A stretch of 64,000 bases of DNA, from contig OY740774.1 in the NCBI GenBank assembly GCA_963513935.1, positions 81,368,890 through 81,432,889 on the forward strand. The letters are read 5' to 3'. Source of the stretch: Aphrophora alni. Lineage: Eukaryota > Arthropoda > Insecta > Hemiptera > Aphrophoridae. The position numbers were made by a program, and so were the translations under genes. The notes under the pieces are model-generated. The model saw only the letters and a list, made by a program, of their open reading frames with translations. It was not told the origin of the DNA and did no database searches. Of this stretch, positions 46,988 to 57,821 are shown piece by piece. The stretch's first letter is position 1; every line of letters begins with the position of its first letter.

Positions 46988-49900
46988 GGACAATACACTG
47001 TTAAAAGTTGAAAGAGTAGTGAATTTGTGAATAATTCTACCTATTGTTCAAAATTAAATTCATATCTTTACATTGAATCTCTTAATCTCATTTAAATTTC
47101 CTGCTTTTTGCATTGACATGAAGAATTTTAAAATTAACATTAAGAATAAAAATCTGACTACATTTTTTCTTTATGAAATATATTTTTCTGTCACTTCACC
47201 TCATTGGATAGCAAAAAGATGAAATCAAATATTCCTGATTTAAAAAAATAAGTATGTAAATAAAAATTTGTTAAAAATATATATATATAACTTTCATTTT
47301 AGATCTATGAAGATGTCCAAACCTCCTTCATGACATTCAAAATGGCTGGATTGATTTTCATCCTGTTCTTATAAATCTATTTTTTCAATCATCTCGTTTT
47401 GAATTACAAAGCATATTTTGTGAATTTTTATTTTAAACTCCCCCTCAAAAATAATTAAAAAACTAAATAATTGTACATTGTTTTTACAAAAAGAAGTTAC
47501 CATAAGACTATATAATATGACATTATGCTGAAACTTTGTAAATAAATCAATACTACTAAATTAATTATTTCAGAAAGTTGAAGATGAAGAAGAAGAAAAT
47601 GATGTTAAAGAGTTAACAGTACTGCACCCTGCAGTTGATTATACACCAGTTCCTTCGATATGTTATAAACCGCCTACTACTTACGATTACAGATCTCACA
47701 GGCAATACAAACAGCGCACTTCGGATTCAGATAGAGGTAGGCCTATGTTTATATATACACAATACATTACGTGAAGACTTTTTTTAGCAATATTTCTTAT
47801 AAAATGACAGAATTGTTTTATCTTTCATAATAAAATCTTATATATAATGATCTAAAAGTATGTCAACTTATTCTTCAATTACAACTTTAAAAGAATGATT
47901 AAAATAGTGAAATTTGAAAATGTATGTGGTAAATTTTACTTTAATGGTAAAAGTAGCCCACTTTTTTATGTTACAGTAATTTTTCTCTTAAATTTAAGTC
48001 TTTTTCTGCTTTATTAATCCTCAAAGAAAAATATACACGATTCTCCAAAATTCACTTCCCCCCTTTAATTTCGATAAGTGGTGTTGTGTTACTTGTACCG
48101 ATAGTGACTAGTAAAATCCATAACTACAAAAACTGTGATGGAAGATTAAATAAACAGGATGTTCTATAGTATACTAACTCATACAGCTTAATCAAACTAG
48201 CAGTCAAGTTCACTGATTTTATTGCAGCTCCCAATCAATAAAGATATAAAAATAAGCACACTATCATCTGACCATTATTATTTGTAATATTATAACTGTT
48301 AGTATTGAAATTTATTTGAGTAATTAACGAGTAACAATGTGTAGTAAGAATTGAGTGTTCCCAAGTTATATGGTCAAAGAAATATTATGAGCTTCCATAT
48401 TAAGGCTTTTTGAACTACTGTTAATTAATTAATCAACATACTATTTTATATCCTTCATTAAAAGTAGTACTATTGTGTAACTGCTATAGCTGTTTTACCA
48501 CAACATATGAAGTACGCACGGGAATAATTTAACACTCTATAATTAATGAATCAATGAATTTACTGAACCTTAATTTTAAACTCGTTACTGTATTTGTTCA
48601 AAAATAAAATAAAATATTATTTGAGCAAACTAGTAAGATCTCTTTTTCTCGGGGTTCTCCGCTTCGAGGCTCTCAATATATTTGGATATACAGTACTACT
48701 TATTCTAACATGCATAAATTATGAACAACAGCAGAGTTTAAATTTACAAAATTATTAAATCTACATAATTATTAGTTGAAATCAAATAAAGTTCTATTTC
48801 AAACGGGCTACTTCTATCTATTTAAACTTCAACTTTCTTTCTCAAATGAGTAATAAATGTTAATATATAAGTCTAAATAGTTTTAAAAAAATTAACTGGG
48901 TGTGCTTAAGACCACACGTTAGAAGTGAAAACTTGTATGAACAGTATGTAACGCTTATAGATTAGGGGAGAAAGTTAGTGCAATATTTTTCGTAGATTTT
49001 TAGTTTTAATATGTATGGGTATGTGAGAAAGTTTGTGCAATATTTTTTGCATTGATTTTAGTTTGACTATGTATATGAGTTTGAGAAAGTTAGTGCTATA
49101 TTTTTAGTTTTAATGTGTATGAGTATGTGAGAAAGTTTGTGCTATATTTTTTCATTTATACTAGTTTAACTATGTATGCGAATTTTGAGAAAGTTAGTGC
49201 AATATTTTTCGTAGATTTTTGTTTTAATATATATGGGTATGTGAGAAAGTTTGTGCAATATTTTTGCATTGCTTATAGTTTGACTATGTATATGAGTTTG
49301 AGAAAGTTAGTGCAATATTAGATTTTTAGTTTTAATATATATGGGTATGTGAGAAAGTTTGTGCGATATTTTTGCATTGATTTTAATTTAACTATGTATA
49401 TGAGTTTGAGAAAGTTAAAGTGCAATATTTTTCGTAGATTTTTAGTTTTAATACGTATGGGTATGTGAGAAAGTTAGTGCAATATTTTTCGTAGATTTTT
49501 GTTTTATTATATATGGGTATGTGAGAAAGTTTGTGCGATATTTTTCGTAGATATATGAGTTTATATATACGCTGTGCGCGCGTATCCGTTGTATATATAT
49601 ATTAAAGTTGCATTACGGTATGGCACGGTGCGTGACGCGATTTCTATTGAAAAAGTCCATCCCAAAAAAGTACCCAACGCGCCAATAGAAGTTTTCACTT
49701 AAAAAACAATACAAAGTAGACACAATGTTTTTATCATACTAATTAAACTGTTATTTTTGTTCTGGTGATTAAATAACACTGGTAATTAAATTAAACTGGC
49801 CAGATATTACCTTTCCTTTTGTAGCTTTGGTTTAAATTATTAGTTAGGCTTACAATGTTTATTAGATATTTCTTATTTTGTAGTTTTTACCCTTTGGTGT

Positions 49901-52900
49901 TTACTTGCACTTGACAAATGTCTTACTACATATTTCCCATACAAAATTTAGCGATTATTTAATTTTCAATTTGACTTTCTCTGGAGCTGTAAAATATAGG
50001 TCTTGCTCTAATGTCTGTTGAAATGAGAATAAAATCTTATTGTTGTCCAAATTGTGTTGGGTTTTACAATAATGGACTTAAGTTCTTATTCTTCAGATCT
50101 AGTTTGATCTTTATGTGAATTCTCAAAACTGGATATTACTTTATTCTATATTTTACAATTTAATCACTTTTAGTACAATTCTTAAACTTATGATAGATAT
50201 TATACCTAAATTATATTACACCTTACTTAATTTTACATCTTTGTTTGTATTTATTTTTTAAAAACTCTATTTGTTTAGAGTATCTGATATATTATGTCTT
50301 CCCTCCAATGAATTTGAATGTTTTTTTTTTTATATTCCCGCTTGCAAGACAGCACTATGACATCCCAGTAAGATCCCAGCTGTCTTTATTCTAGTTGATT
50401 AATCTTTGCATTCCACTTCCCAAATTTGTTTTGACTCTAATTTGATGTTATTAAAAAACGAATTTAGATTATTTGTGTTATTTATGTATTGTAATAAATT
50501 TATTTTGTGTGAGTGAAAGATTCTTTTTCAGTGAAAGTGTTGTACTTTGCAATCTCAGCTTATTTAGGCTTTTGTTTTATGGATTTTAATTTAATTTAAT
50601 GGCTTTACTATTTATTATTTAATTTATAATCTCTGTGTTCACTACTCTGAATATTATTAAGATACTTTATTCAAATTGAGCTTAGGCTAACCACTTATTA
50701 GACTATGTTCACAATTAATGAAATTAATAATGACCTTCAATATATAACAATTAACAAATGAAATGACTAACTAAACTCTAATAATTAATTAATAAACAAC
50801 TAACTAAATTCTAACAATTAACAAATAACTAATCAAATTCTAGGCTATGGCCTGATTTTCTTACGACTCACACTATATTTTACACACATTTACAATTACA
50901 TGAAAATGAATATATATTACACAACAAAAACCATTTTAACAAACAAATCATCTACTATTACGGATAGATGACATTATTCTCTTGTTTAATGGCACCAACA
51001 AACAGATTTCGAAATTCAACACTTACCTCAATAATACCCACCCATCATTTAAATTTACTTCTGAAATAGAACAAGATAACAGCCTAAATTATCTTGACTT
51101 CACAATTACAAAGAAAATGGATAACACAACTGCTAGGTTTACAGGAAACATACCCAGACAGACCTCACTATAACATGTAACCTTAAACCACCCACAGGCA
51201 CACAAATTTGTAGCTTACTATGGCTTCATTAACAGAACATTAACAATTCCCATGAAAACTACTAACTTCAAGAATGAAATTAACATTATCAAACAAATAA
51301 TGGATACAATACATCCACAATAGATATATTTTTAAATAAACAGAGAAATAAAATTTAAAACAAGCACAATACAAATCAACAAACATCAAAGAAGGTCAAA
51401 TTACAACCATCACAATAAAGGACATTACAATAAAATACAAACATCACCTTGAACACCAAATAAAGAATATATTTCAGAAACAAGGATGTAGATTATCATA
51501 CTGCACATCCAACAACCTCAACCAAATATTCAACATTTAGGAACAAACCAACTATGTCTTTTATTCAAACAGCGGCGCTTACAGAATTTCTTGCAATGAT
51601 CGTGAAAAACAATATATAGGACAGACGGAAAGAACATTTAAAACAAGATTCAAAGAACCCCTACCTTACAATAACCTCAACAACACTACCTCTAAATCTG
51701 CATAACACATATTTAATACTGATCACACATACAGGAATATAGAAGAAAACTTGGAAATACTTCATTTACTAAATAAGGGAAGATCTATGAACATTTTAGA
51801 AGAATATGCCATATATAAACAGTTTATTACAAATCTAGATTTTCTATTGAATGAAAAACTAAATATCTCCTCCACTTGTATATATGATACTATATCAACA
51901 ATGGATTGATCAAATAACTTCAAAGAGCAAAGATTGATACATAAACTATGCAGAACACAAACATATATCAGTCTACCAAATAAAACACAATTTTTCTTTT
52001 GTAAAATTCTATAATTTATTTGGTCTAGCGTATATTTTTTAGTCTTGTAAGAGCCTCGTCAATGCCGTAACTGGCGAAATCATGGTCGGCTAGACCAAAT
52101 AAATTATAGAATTTTACAAAAGAGAAATTGTGTTTTATTTGTTAAAATGGAATTCTATCAAGTACCGTCGGTCATCAGTGTAAACAATATATCAGTCTAC
52201 TAGTAGCAACAGAAGTGAAATGTTATAGCCACAAACCAAATCTAAAAATTCAAATGTTTTTGACGTGTACTATAATTTTAGTACGATAATATATTTTAAA
52301 ATAATAAACGGTTGTAAAATGTAATGTGAGTGTATAAAGTATTCCCATCCTATGCCTGAAGATGCCTCATGTTGAGGTGAAACAGCTGTAGCAGTTACAA
52401 AATAGAACTACTTTTGACGAAGGATATAAAAAGGTATTTTGAAATATTATTCTTTAAAAGTCACACTCATTAAAGTGACTTTTATAAATATGACTTTATT
52501 TTATTTCGCAGATTACAAAAAAACAGCATGCGATCGAGAACGAAAGCGAATGGATGATATGAACAAAGGTTATGATGCACTGCGTAAAATACTTCCAAGA
52601 TGTAAACCTCCAGGGAAAAAACTTTCCAAAATTGAAACCTTAAGGTAAACAAAAATTATGTATTTTAAAAAGTGGTATGAAAGAAAATGTTCAAATGAAC
52701 ATAAAGAGTAAATCATTAAAATTTTTTAGGAAAACATATTTTCTACGGTTGTCAATTTTTTATGATTTTAAATTAAATTTTATATATGTGAGAAACATCA
52801 TGTGAGGCTTCTCCTGTCCTCATGCTAAAATTATCAAATGTAGTCCCCTAAGTAGACACAAACAAAATATATTAATCATCATAGCCATGAAAGTTTTGAG

Positions 52901-55225
52901 TTGGAAGAAAAAAACAAAAAACTGAAGATCATCTAAAAATCCCATCAAAAAAGATGGAAGACTGCATGGTTGGATAGAAATTTGTAAGCTATGGATTTAT
53001 TAGGTTTAGGAGCACAATATCATTCAAAATACAGTGAGGTCGCTATATTAATATTAATGTTAATATTAATCCGAATATTTATTTGCTCAAGATGTTCAGA
53101 TTATTACGGGAACATTAAAAAAACAAACATAGCAAAAATACAAAATTCTTATGTCAAATATACATTCAAAAACAAAATTCAACAGAAACAATAAAGTACA
53201 TACAAGCAACGTACTACTTCCTTGCACAGTAAACAATAGACTTCACTCAGAACTGATCTAGTGAACCTGAGAAAATAGCTGTTAAATCGACAAGCTGTAA
53301 CATCAAAACTTGTTAAGGGCCGTTCCAATAAATGCAACCGTACTGCATCTAAAAACTTGTATTTTAAATTTGATTTTAAACTTTAAAAACATTTTAAAAA
53401 GAGTACAGAATATCTCTAAATCTGTTAATTATATTTTGTCTTAGATATACAGTAGAACCCCTCTTAACCGGTCTAGTCAGGACTGACACCCGGGCCGGTT
53501 GACCGTTTGGCCAGTTAATCCGAGGTTCCTGTGAAAAATCGGTTTTCGTTCAAAGAAAGCTTATTTAATCAGGTAGCGCTAAGAATTATGCAATTAAGAT
53601 GTTATTGCAATTCATTTTATTGTACATAAATGTATCGTATATATTATATTATGTATATTATAAATCAAACATGAAAAAATTAAACACTACAAAGCGTTTT
53701 TACAGATTCCTCTCTGTCAAGTCTTTTGACACATTTAACCGCATCTCAAACGAAACCAACATACGCTTCCGTTTTCGTAACTCGCTCATTTTTATTTACT
53801 GTATATACTGTATGTAGATCATAACCAGTCAAAGACAAGAAGAAAACTGAAAAGAAATGTTATATTTTCCATAATGTATACTAAAAATTGTTTCGTGGAA
53901 AAAAAGCGGCCCATCAAACGATTTTGTCGGTGTATGTCTGCTATACCGACGGGTGTCAATGCCGCAGTGTTTTTACTCCGCCGACAATGGGATACCGCTA
54001 TCGACAGTCGTTTGACTCGCCGCAGTGTTTTTACGGCGCTGACAATGAGATACCGCTACCGACAAAGTTGTTTGACTAGCCGCCGCTTTGGTGTTTCAAT
54101 TACAATTTATTTTCGGAAACTCTCATCCAACCAGTACACTACGATATAGGCCGGTTAACAGAGGTTCTACTGTAGTAGCTAATATTAATATATTTATGTA
54201 AGGTTTAAAATTATCTTATATATTCCATCTTTTTTTGGTAATGACAAATTACCAGTTTCGGTATCCATGCTGCCATCATCAGATCTGTAATCAGATAAAG
54301 TTCTCAAAAACACAATTGTGAGAGCCATGACTTAAATTTCTCCACTTATAGATAGTGCAACTTTAACTGTGTGGAAGAAGATCCTAATAAATTAAACTAA
54401 ACTATCCCGAGTCTGTTTTGTTTTCGTGATATCTGTTTTTTTTACTCAAATTATGACAACTAAAAACATGCTTTACGCCATTTGACTGTCTGTAAGTGTA
54501 AAAATTTAAATCATGGTTCTCTTGATTTTGTTTCTGAGAACTTTATGTGAGTATAGATCTAATGATGTTGGTATAGATCGCCGAAACCAATCGTCTGCGA
54601 TTACCGAAAAAGGATTGTTAGACAGAAAATATAAAGTAATTGGAAAATTACATTAATATATTTATTATAGACAGACCTGGCAGCTATTTACTAAAACACT
54701 AATTTTGGCTTAATTATATTCACAAAAATCCAAGTTGAAAGGATCCTATCGACAAGGGATTCTAAGAGTCCAAACTGATAGAGCGGATATAAAATATAGA
54801 ATGTAGTGGTTCTTTTAAAATCGAGAGTATAATCTCAAATTTTGCAGCAATACCTATTTTATCAGCTCTATTTTGTTTCTAATTAATTACTTGTTAAAGA
54901 AATTGTTAAACGCACATAATGTGATGAAAGTTGCAATAATTAATTTTTATACATATATACTAATAACCTAACTTTTTTATTCTGTTACAGGCTAGCCATA
55001 CGTCGCATTTGTTACCTACAATCGTTATTACAAGGTGACAAAATGTATGAGAACAATTTTTTAACCAACTCTGACCTTGAAGAACAACAGTACAATGCTC
55101 CTTCTACATCGTGGGCTGTACCATATTACCCTTCCTTTGGTTTAGGATCTCCACATTCATATTATTCGTATCAACTTGATCCTTCACAATATCCGCAATA
55201 CAAAACAAGATTAAAACTATTGTAG
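45843..55225 (+). CDS. bHLH transcription factor, Mesp/sage-like, 185 residues in four coding exons
   Basis: Four plus-strand exons (45843-45869, 47574-47736, 52512-52644, 54991-55225) join with matching phases. The bHLH spans residues 66-122: basic region [10 protein letters not shown] (residues 68-77; E73 and R74, R76 contact the E-box in bHLH proteins), helix 1 [13 protein letters not shown], a loop with KPPGKKLSK, helix 2 [18 protein letters not shown]. The loop plus KIETLRLAIRxI matches the Mesp family, whose Drosophila member is sage (a salivary-gland factor); the assignment is from family knowledge, and other class A families fit less well. The N-terminus is acidic (EDEEEE at 12-17), and the C-terminal tail is rich in Tyr, Ser and Pro. 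An AATAAA signal lies 58 bases after the stop. Confidence 0.85.
46801..46882 (-). repeat. Penelope-type terminal module, reverse copy
   Basis: Reverse complement reads GCTGTAACTGGTGAAACCAT then GGTCGGCAAGACTCAATAAA, the same module as at 21300 and 52060-52100. Stem II here is GCT..GGT, which still pairs through wobbles. Confidence 0.75.
46930..46984. repeat. (TA)n microsatellite
   Basis: About 27 TA units following the Penelope-type end. Confidence 0.95.
47574..47736 (+). CDS. bHLH gene coding exon 2 (residues 10-63)
   Basis: Fifty-four codons beginning [15 protein letters not shown] (after the TTTCAG acceptor), then [16 protein letters not shown] and [12 protein letters not shown], plus one base before donor GTAGGC. 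The acidic and Tyr/Pro-rich sequence precedes the bHLH in the joined protein. Confidence 0.75.
48960..49560. repeat. Dimeric minisatellite
   Basis: About ten imperfect units of 55-60 bases with the core GAGAAAGTTAGTGCAATATT or GAGAAAGTTTGTGCAATATT, TTTCGTAGATTTTTAGTTTT. Two variants alternate (one with TTTGCATTGATTTTAGTTTG), so the true repeat is a dimer of about 110-115 bases. Units near 49230-49540 lose their regular phase. Confidence 0.85.
50950..52190 (+). pseudogene. Penelope-like element remnant (RT end and GIY-YIG endonuclease)
   Basis: Plus strand: DDIILLFNG with the RT catalytic Asp-Asp at about 50966-50971, then [20 protein letters not shown] and [19 protein letters not shown] (after-catalytic RT segment of Penelope), then [10 protein letters not shown] and [18 protein letters not shown] (51562-51660), the GIY-YIG type endonuclease motif (GAY here, YIG intact), then [15 protein letters not shown] and [11 protein letters not shown], family-typical. 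The reading frame has stops after 51173 and near 51700. The 3' end is the hairpin at 51990-52140. Confidence 0.85.
51988..52142. repeat. Penelope 3' hairpin, arms of about 45 bp
   Basis: CACAATTTTTCTTTTGTAAA at left and TTTACAAAAGAGAAATTGTG at right are complementary apart from one base, extending inward through TATAATTTATTTGGTCTAGC. The loop carries GCCGTAACTGGCGAAATCAT then GGTCGGC, i.e. a stem II-like GCC..GGC, GAAA, a self-complementary hexamer and TC. Confidence 0.85.
52353..52393 (+). ncRNA. Hammerhead-ribozyme-like motif
   Basis: Stem I half TGC (52353-52355); CTGAAGA (52356-52362, fits CUGANGA); an extra T; stem II GCCTCA/TGAGGT with a TGT loop (52364-52378); GAAA (52379-52382); palindromic stem III CAGCTG; TA; then GCA (52391-52393), complementary to TGC. 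Cleavage would follow A52390. It lies about 500 bases after the last Penelope-like coding text. The extra T after the first box is shared with the other copies. Confidence 0.6.
52512..52644 (+). CDS. bHLH gene coding exon 3 (basic region, helix 1, loop)
   Basis: Completes Asp64 and reads [19 protein letters not shown], then [20 protein letters not shown] and IETL with the first two bases of Arg108. The acceptor is TTTCGCAG, the donor GTAAAC. Confidence 0.93.
53450..54172. mobile_element. pogo-like MITE, copy 2
   Basis: Inverted repeats CAGTAGAACCCCTCTTAACC and GGTTAACAGAGGTTCTACTG, flanked on both sides by TA (53448-53449 and 54173-54174). It is the opposite-orientation copy of 8939-9566, 723 bp, and includes a partly duplicated segment GTCGTTTGACTCGCCGCAG.. 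that makes it longer. The interior ORFs (53874-54149) are shared with copy 1 only as repeat text, not as a protein family. Confidence 0.9.
54244..54288 (-). ncRNA. Hammerhead-ribozyme-like motif, best stem I
   Basis: Minus strand: stem I half ACAGAT (54288-54283), CTGATGA (54282-54276), an extra T, stem II GG..CC with one mismatch, GAAA (54259-54256), stem III CTGG (54255-54252), TA (54251-54250), then ATTTGT (54249-54244), which pairs with ACAGAT over 6 bp (one wobble). All core boxes and stem I agree with a type I hammerhead; stem II is weakened. Confidence 0.6.
54551..54600 (+). ncRNA. Decayed hammerhead-like partner copy
   Basis: CTAATGA at 54559-54565 (G to A in a core position), GAAA at 54583-54586, then CCAA. 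The altered core predicts no activity. Confidence 0.3.
54991..55225 (+). CDS. bHLH gene coding exon 4 (helix 2 and tail, stop)
   Basis: Completes Arg108 after GTTACAG, then [20 protein letters not shown] and a Tyr/Ser-rich tail ([18 protein letters not shown]), stop TAG at 55223-55225. Confidence 0.92.
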
Positions 55226-55282
55226 TAAATGTAGTCAGTTTAAATACCAATTTTTTGAGAAACTCTCCCTACAAAACTTTGG

Positions 55283-55288
55283 AATAAA
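55283..55288 (+). terminator. Polyadenylation signal of the bHLH gene
   Basis: AATAAA, 58 bases after the stop codon, on the coding strand. The position fits a short 3' UTR; more distal signals cannot be excluded. Confidence 0.6.
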
Positions 55289-55529
55289 AACTGAATTTTG
55301 TGAATCACATTTGGATTTTTTAAAAGATTTCTCATTTTTGAGTATGAGACATTTTGTGTTCCCATGGAGTGGAAGAAGCAATTTAAAAATTTCTAATAGC
55401 AACCTATTTTTTGTATCGTTAGTAACATTAAAAAATTATGTTAATAATTTTATTCTTGATATTTTTGCTTAATCATCCATGCTTGCATTTAGAAAACTGT
55501 CTTCAATATTTTTAGAAAAATACGAGACA

Positions 55530-55880
55530 TGTCCAGAAAGTAAGTACAGTGTCATTGAAGTACTGCGATCACTGCTCGACCTACTCTCTCTGGTTCAATG
55601 GTTTTTCATAATAGACGTCATTGCATCTAGACCAATGACCAATGTGTTTTGATCATATAAAATGTTTGATTCTATTTAGTATTCTACCAATTTGGAAATG
55701 CTGTAGATTTTCAGTTTTTAAGTGCAATTAATCTCCTCCAGAATCATCGGCAAATTTGTGAATCACAAAATGCAAACTGTGATGGAATGAGAGAAAGTGG
55801 CCGAGACAGTACAATGAAAGATGAACGAACGTACATCACGAGGCAAGGAGTGGGGAGCATTCCATCATCAACAAAGACCA
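55530..55880 (+). pseudogene. mariner N-terminal relic
   Basis: A terminal-repeat-like GACATGTCCAGAAAGTAAGT near 55525 is followed by text that reads HRQICESQNANCDGMRESGR and DSTMKDERTYITRQ, in which HRQICE..., a GM(V)R(K)..GR and ERT(N)V(H)..EERSGRPS of mariner-type transposases can be recognised. Only the HTH part is left. Confidence 0.6.
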
Positions 55881-55889
55881 CTGTGTAAA

Positions 55890-56730
55890 CTTACAATAAA
55901 ATTTTGGCCGCTAAAATATTTATAAACTTTGTTTAACTAAAGAGATGTGGGGGTGTATTTTAGTTTAGGAAAAAAAAAACTTTTCAAAGTAGTTAGCCAT
56001 AAATTAAAAACATCTAACTACTGTTCACATCTCCTATCATACTATTTATGTAAATTTTAATATGTAAACCCATTTTGTATACATATACTGTATGCATATA
56101 AAAAATAATATTTTTTTCATTTTAACAAACCACTAATAGTAGATAATTTAGTGATGTTATTGGTGATAACAAGATCGCTACCCTTAGAACCTCAAACTAT
56201 AAGAGATAGAAAAAAACTTTAAAAATGAGGAATCTTCCGACTTTTAATGGGATTAAAAAAAAATGTTATCCAAATATTTAAATCACCACCATGTTCCAAT
56301 ATGGCGGCCAACTTCATTTATTAAAATAGTAACAATATGTTTTTAAAGTGTTTTTTGGATAGAGTATATAATTTTTAAGACTTTTATTCTTGAGATTTTT
56401 AAATTTTAAGCAAAAATATAATTTCCTACACAATATAAAGCCATTAAATGTGTAGAAGTGGTTGTATTCAATTATTTCACTTCTAGGTCCTACCTTAAAA
56501 AAGTAGTACAATCAATCAAGTCTGAAACATTGGTTTTAATATGACAATGCAAAAGTTATATGAAATAATTTAATACAATATAATTCTACACATTCAAATT
56601 GCCATATGCCTTATATTCTGTAGAAAATTACATTTTTATCCCAAATTTAGGATAGGGTTGGATTTAACAAAATATTCTCAAAAATAAAAAAAGCCTTAAT
56701 ATTAAATGTTCTATCCAAAAATACCATAAA
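55890..56730. other. Intergenic, nothing recognised
   Basis: AT-rich. TCCAATATGGCGGCC near 56296 resembles a phrase near 58591, but no clear element. Confidence 0.4.
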
Positions 56731-57430
56731 ACATGATGGTGCTATTTAAATCAGATTTCTGGCATCCTAATAAAGTTGGCTTATGTTTCTCGAAGTTCTC
56801 AAGTCTGCGGCAGAGCAGAAGGTGCTCCTTGCCTATTATAGTGTTGAGTTCATGGCGTGCACTCTTCGGTAGTGCGAATGTTAGATCTCTTCAAGTGGGC
56901 TGCAAAGAAGTCATGTCTGGTATGAACTCAAAAAAGGGTTAGTGATTATTGTCTTTATTTTTTTATTAATTCTCTAGTCAATACTAGTTGCAGAGTTGGA
57001 GTTTCTAATTTGGTCTTCAAGATTTTTTTAAGCAATATTTTTGCTTTCTTGACATTAGGTGTAATTTTGGTTTGGTGCAATGTTGTGCCTCTCTATGCCA
57101 GGTAATCTGGCTTTTCTTTTCTGCTATTCTAACAAGTGAAGGGATTTATTGAAGTGTAATGTATTTCGTGTTCTTCCTAGAATTTTAACCACTAAATGAA
57201 TATCTTTTATTTCTGTCTTTAGTATTTTTAAATGGCATTATTGCTTGTATTGCTGCTCTAGAGTCATTGAGTATTACTATGTTTTTGTGTTGTGTGCGTG
57301 ATACAAACCAGATAGAAGAGCGAGGGATAGTTTTAACTTCTGGGTCAAAATATGTATTGTTTTACCTACTGGATAGCGTTACTGGCGTCCGCAGAATACT
57401 TTAAGCTGTACATGACCTCTGTGTGGTGCT
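56730..57430 (-). pseudogene. LINE ORF2 C-terminal remnant (RNase H and tail)
   Basis: Minus strand: KNIVILNDSRAAIQAIMPFK (57200-57290), the RNase H DSxAAIxAI region, then frames near 56880 with HDFFAAHLKRSNIRTTEECT, the (G)H..F..YL.R...TD.P.C tail of Jockey/R1-type ORF2. Stops are frequent. Confidence 0.6.
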
Positions 57431-57777
57431 AAATGAGTAATAACGCTGGCAAAAGAAATCCCAAAGCCAACAGAAATTAAATTTGTATTTAAAAAAATTA
57501 AATAGGCTATTTTTCAAAATTTGGATTATATAATTTTAAATCCCATAAAAATTGTAGAAATGGTTCATCCACTTAATGTTTTCTGTATCAGTTATAGTGT
57601 ATAATCCTGTATACTACCTTAATATAAATTAAATACTGTACTTCAAAAGTGCTATAACCTTATACTAAAGAAAACATTCCCTAATATTTCTGGTTTCTTT
57701 TAACCAACTTAGTTAAAACACTTAAAAATTTCCAATTTTCCCAATTTCTTAAACCTTCTTTAGGGCTGAGCTTTACA

Positions 57778-57821
57778 ATTAATTTTGAAATTTATATATA
57801 TATATAAATTTCAAAATTAAT
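57778..57821. repeat. Perfect 44 bp palindrome
   Basis: ATTAATTTTGAAATTTATAT followed directly by its complement around a central TATATATA. Probably a hairpin of a MITE tip or a TA-rich palindrome. Confidence 0.9.

Larger units (their letters stand above)
45870..47573. other. bHLH gene intron 1
   Basis: AT-rich. It holds a Penelope-type end (46801-46882) and a TA tract (46930-46984); otherwise no recognisable element. Confidence 0.6.
47737..52511. other. bHLH gene intron 2
   Basis: A 4.8 kb intron with the minisatellite at 48960-49560 and the Penelope-like element at 50950-52190. The rest is AT-rich without recognisable coding sequence. Confidence 0.6.
54240..54640. repeat. Foldback with hammerhead-like arms
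   Basis: The left arm (about 54230-54320) and right arm (about 54535-54625) are diverged reverse complements: AACTTTATCTGATTACAGAT, TGGATACCGAAACTGGTAAT on one side align with AACTTTATGTGAGTATAGAT, AGATCGCCGAAACCAA on the other. The spacer includes AT-rich and CATTTGACTGTCTG text. Penelope-type terminal modules. Confidence 0.65.
52645..54990. other. bHLH gene intron 3
   Basis: Contains the pogo-like MITE copy 2 and the hammerhead-bearing foldback; the remainder is AT-rich with no coding similarity. Confidence 0.6.
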
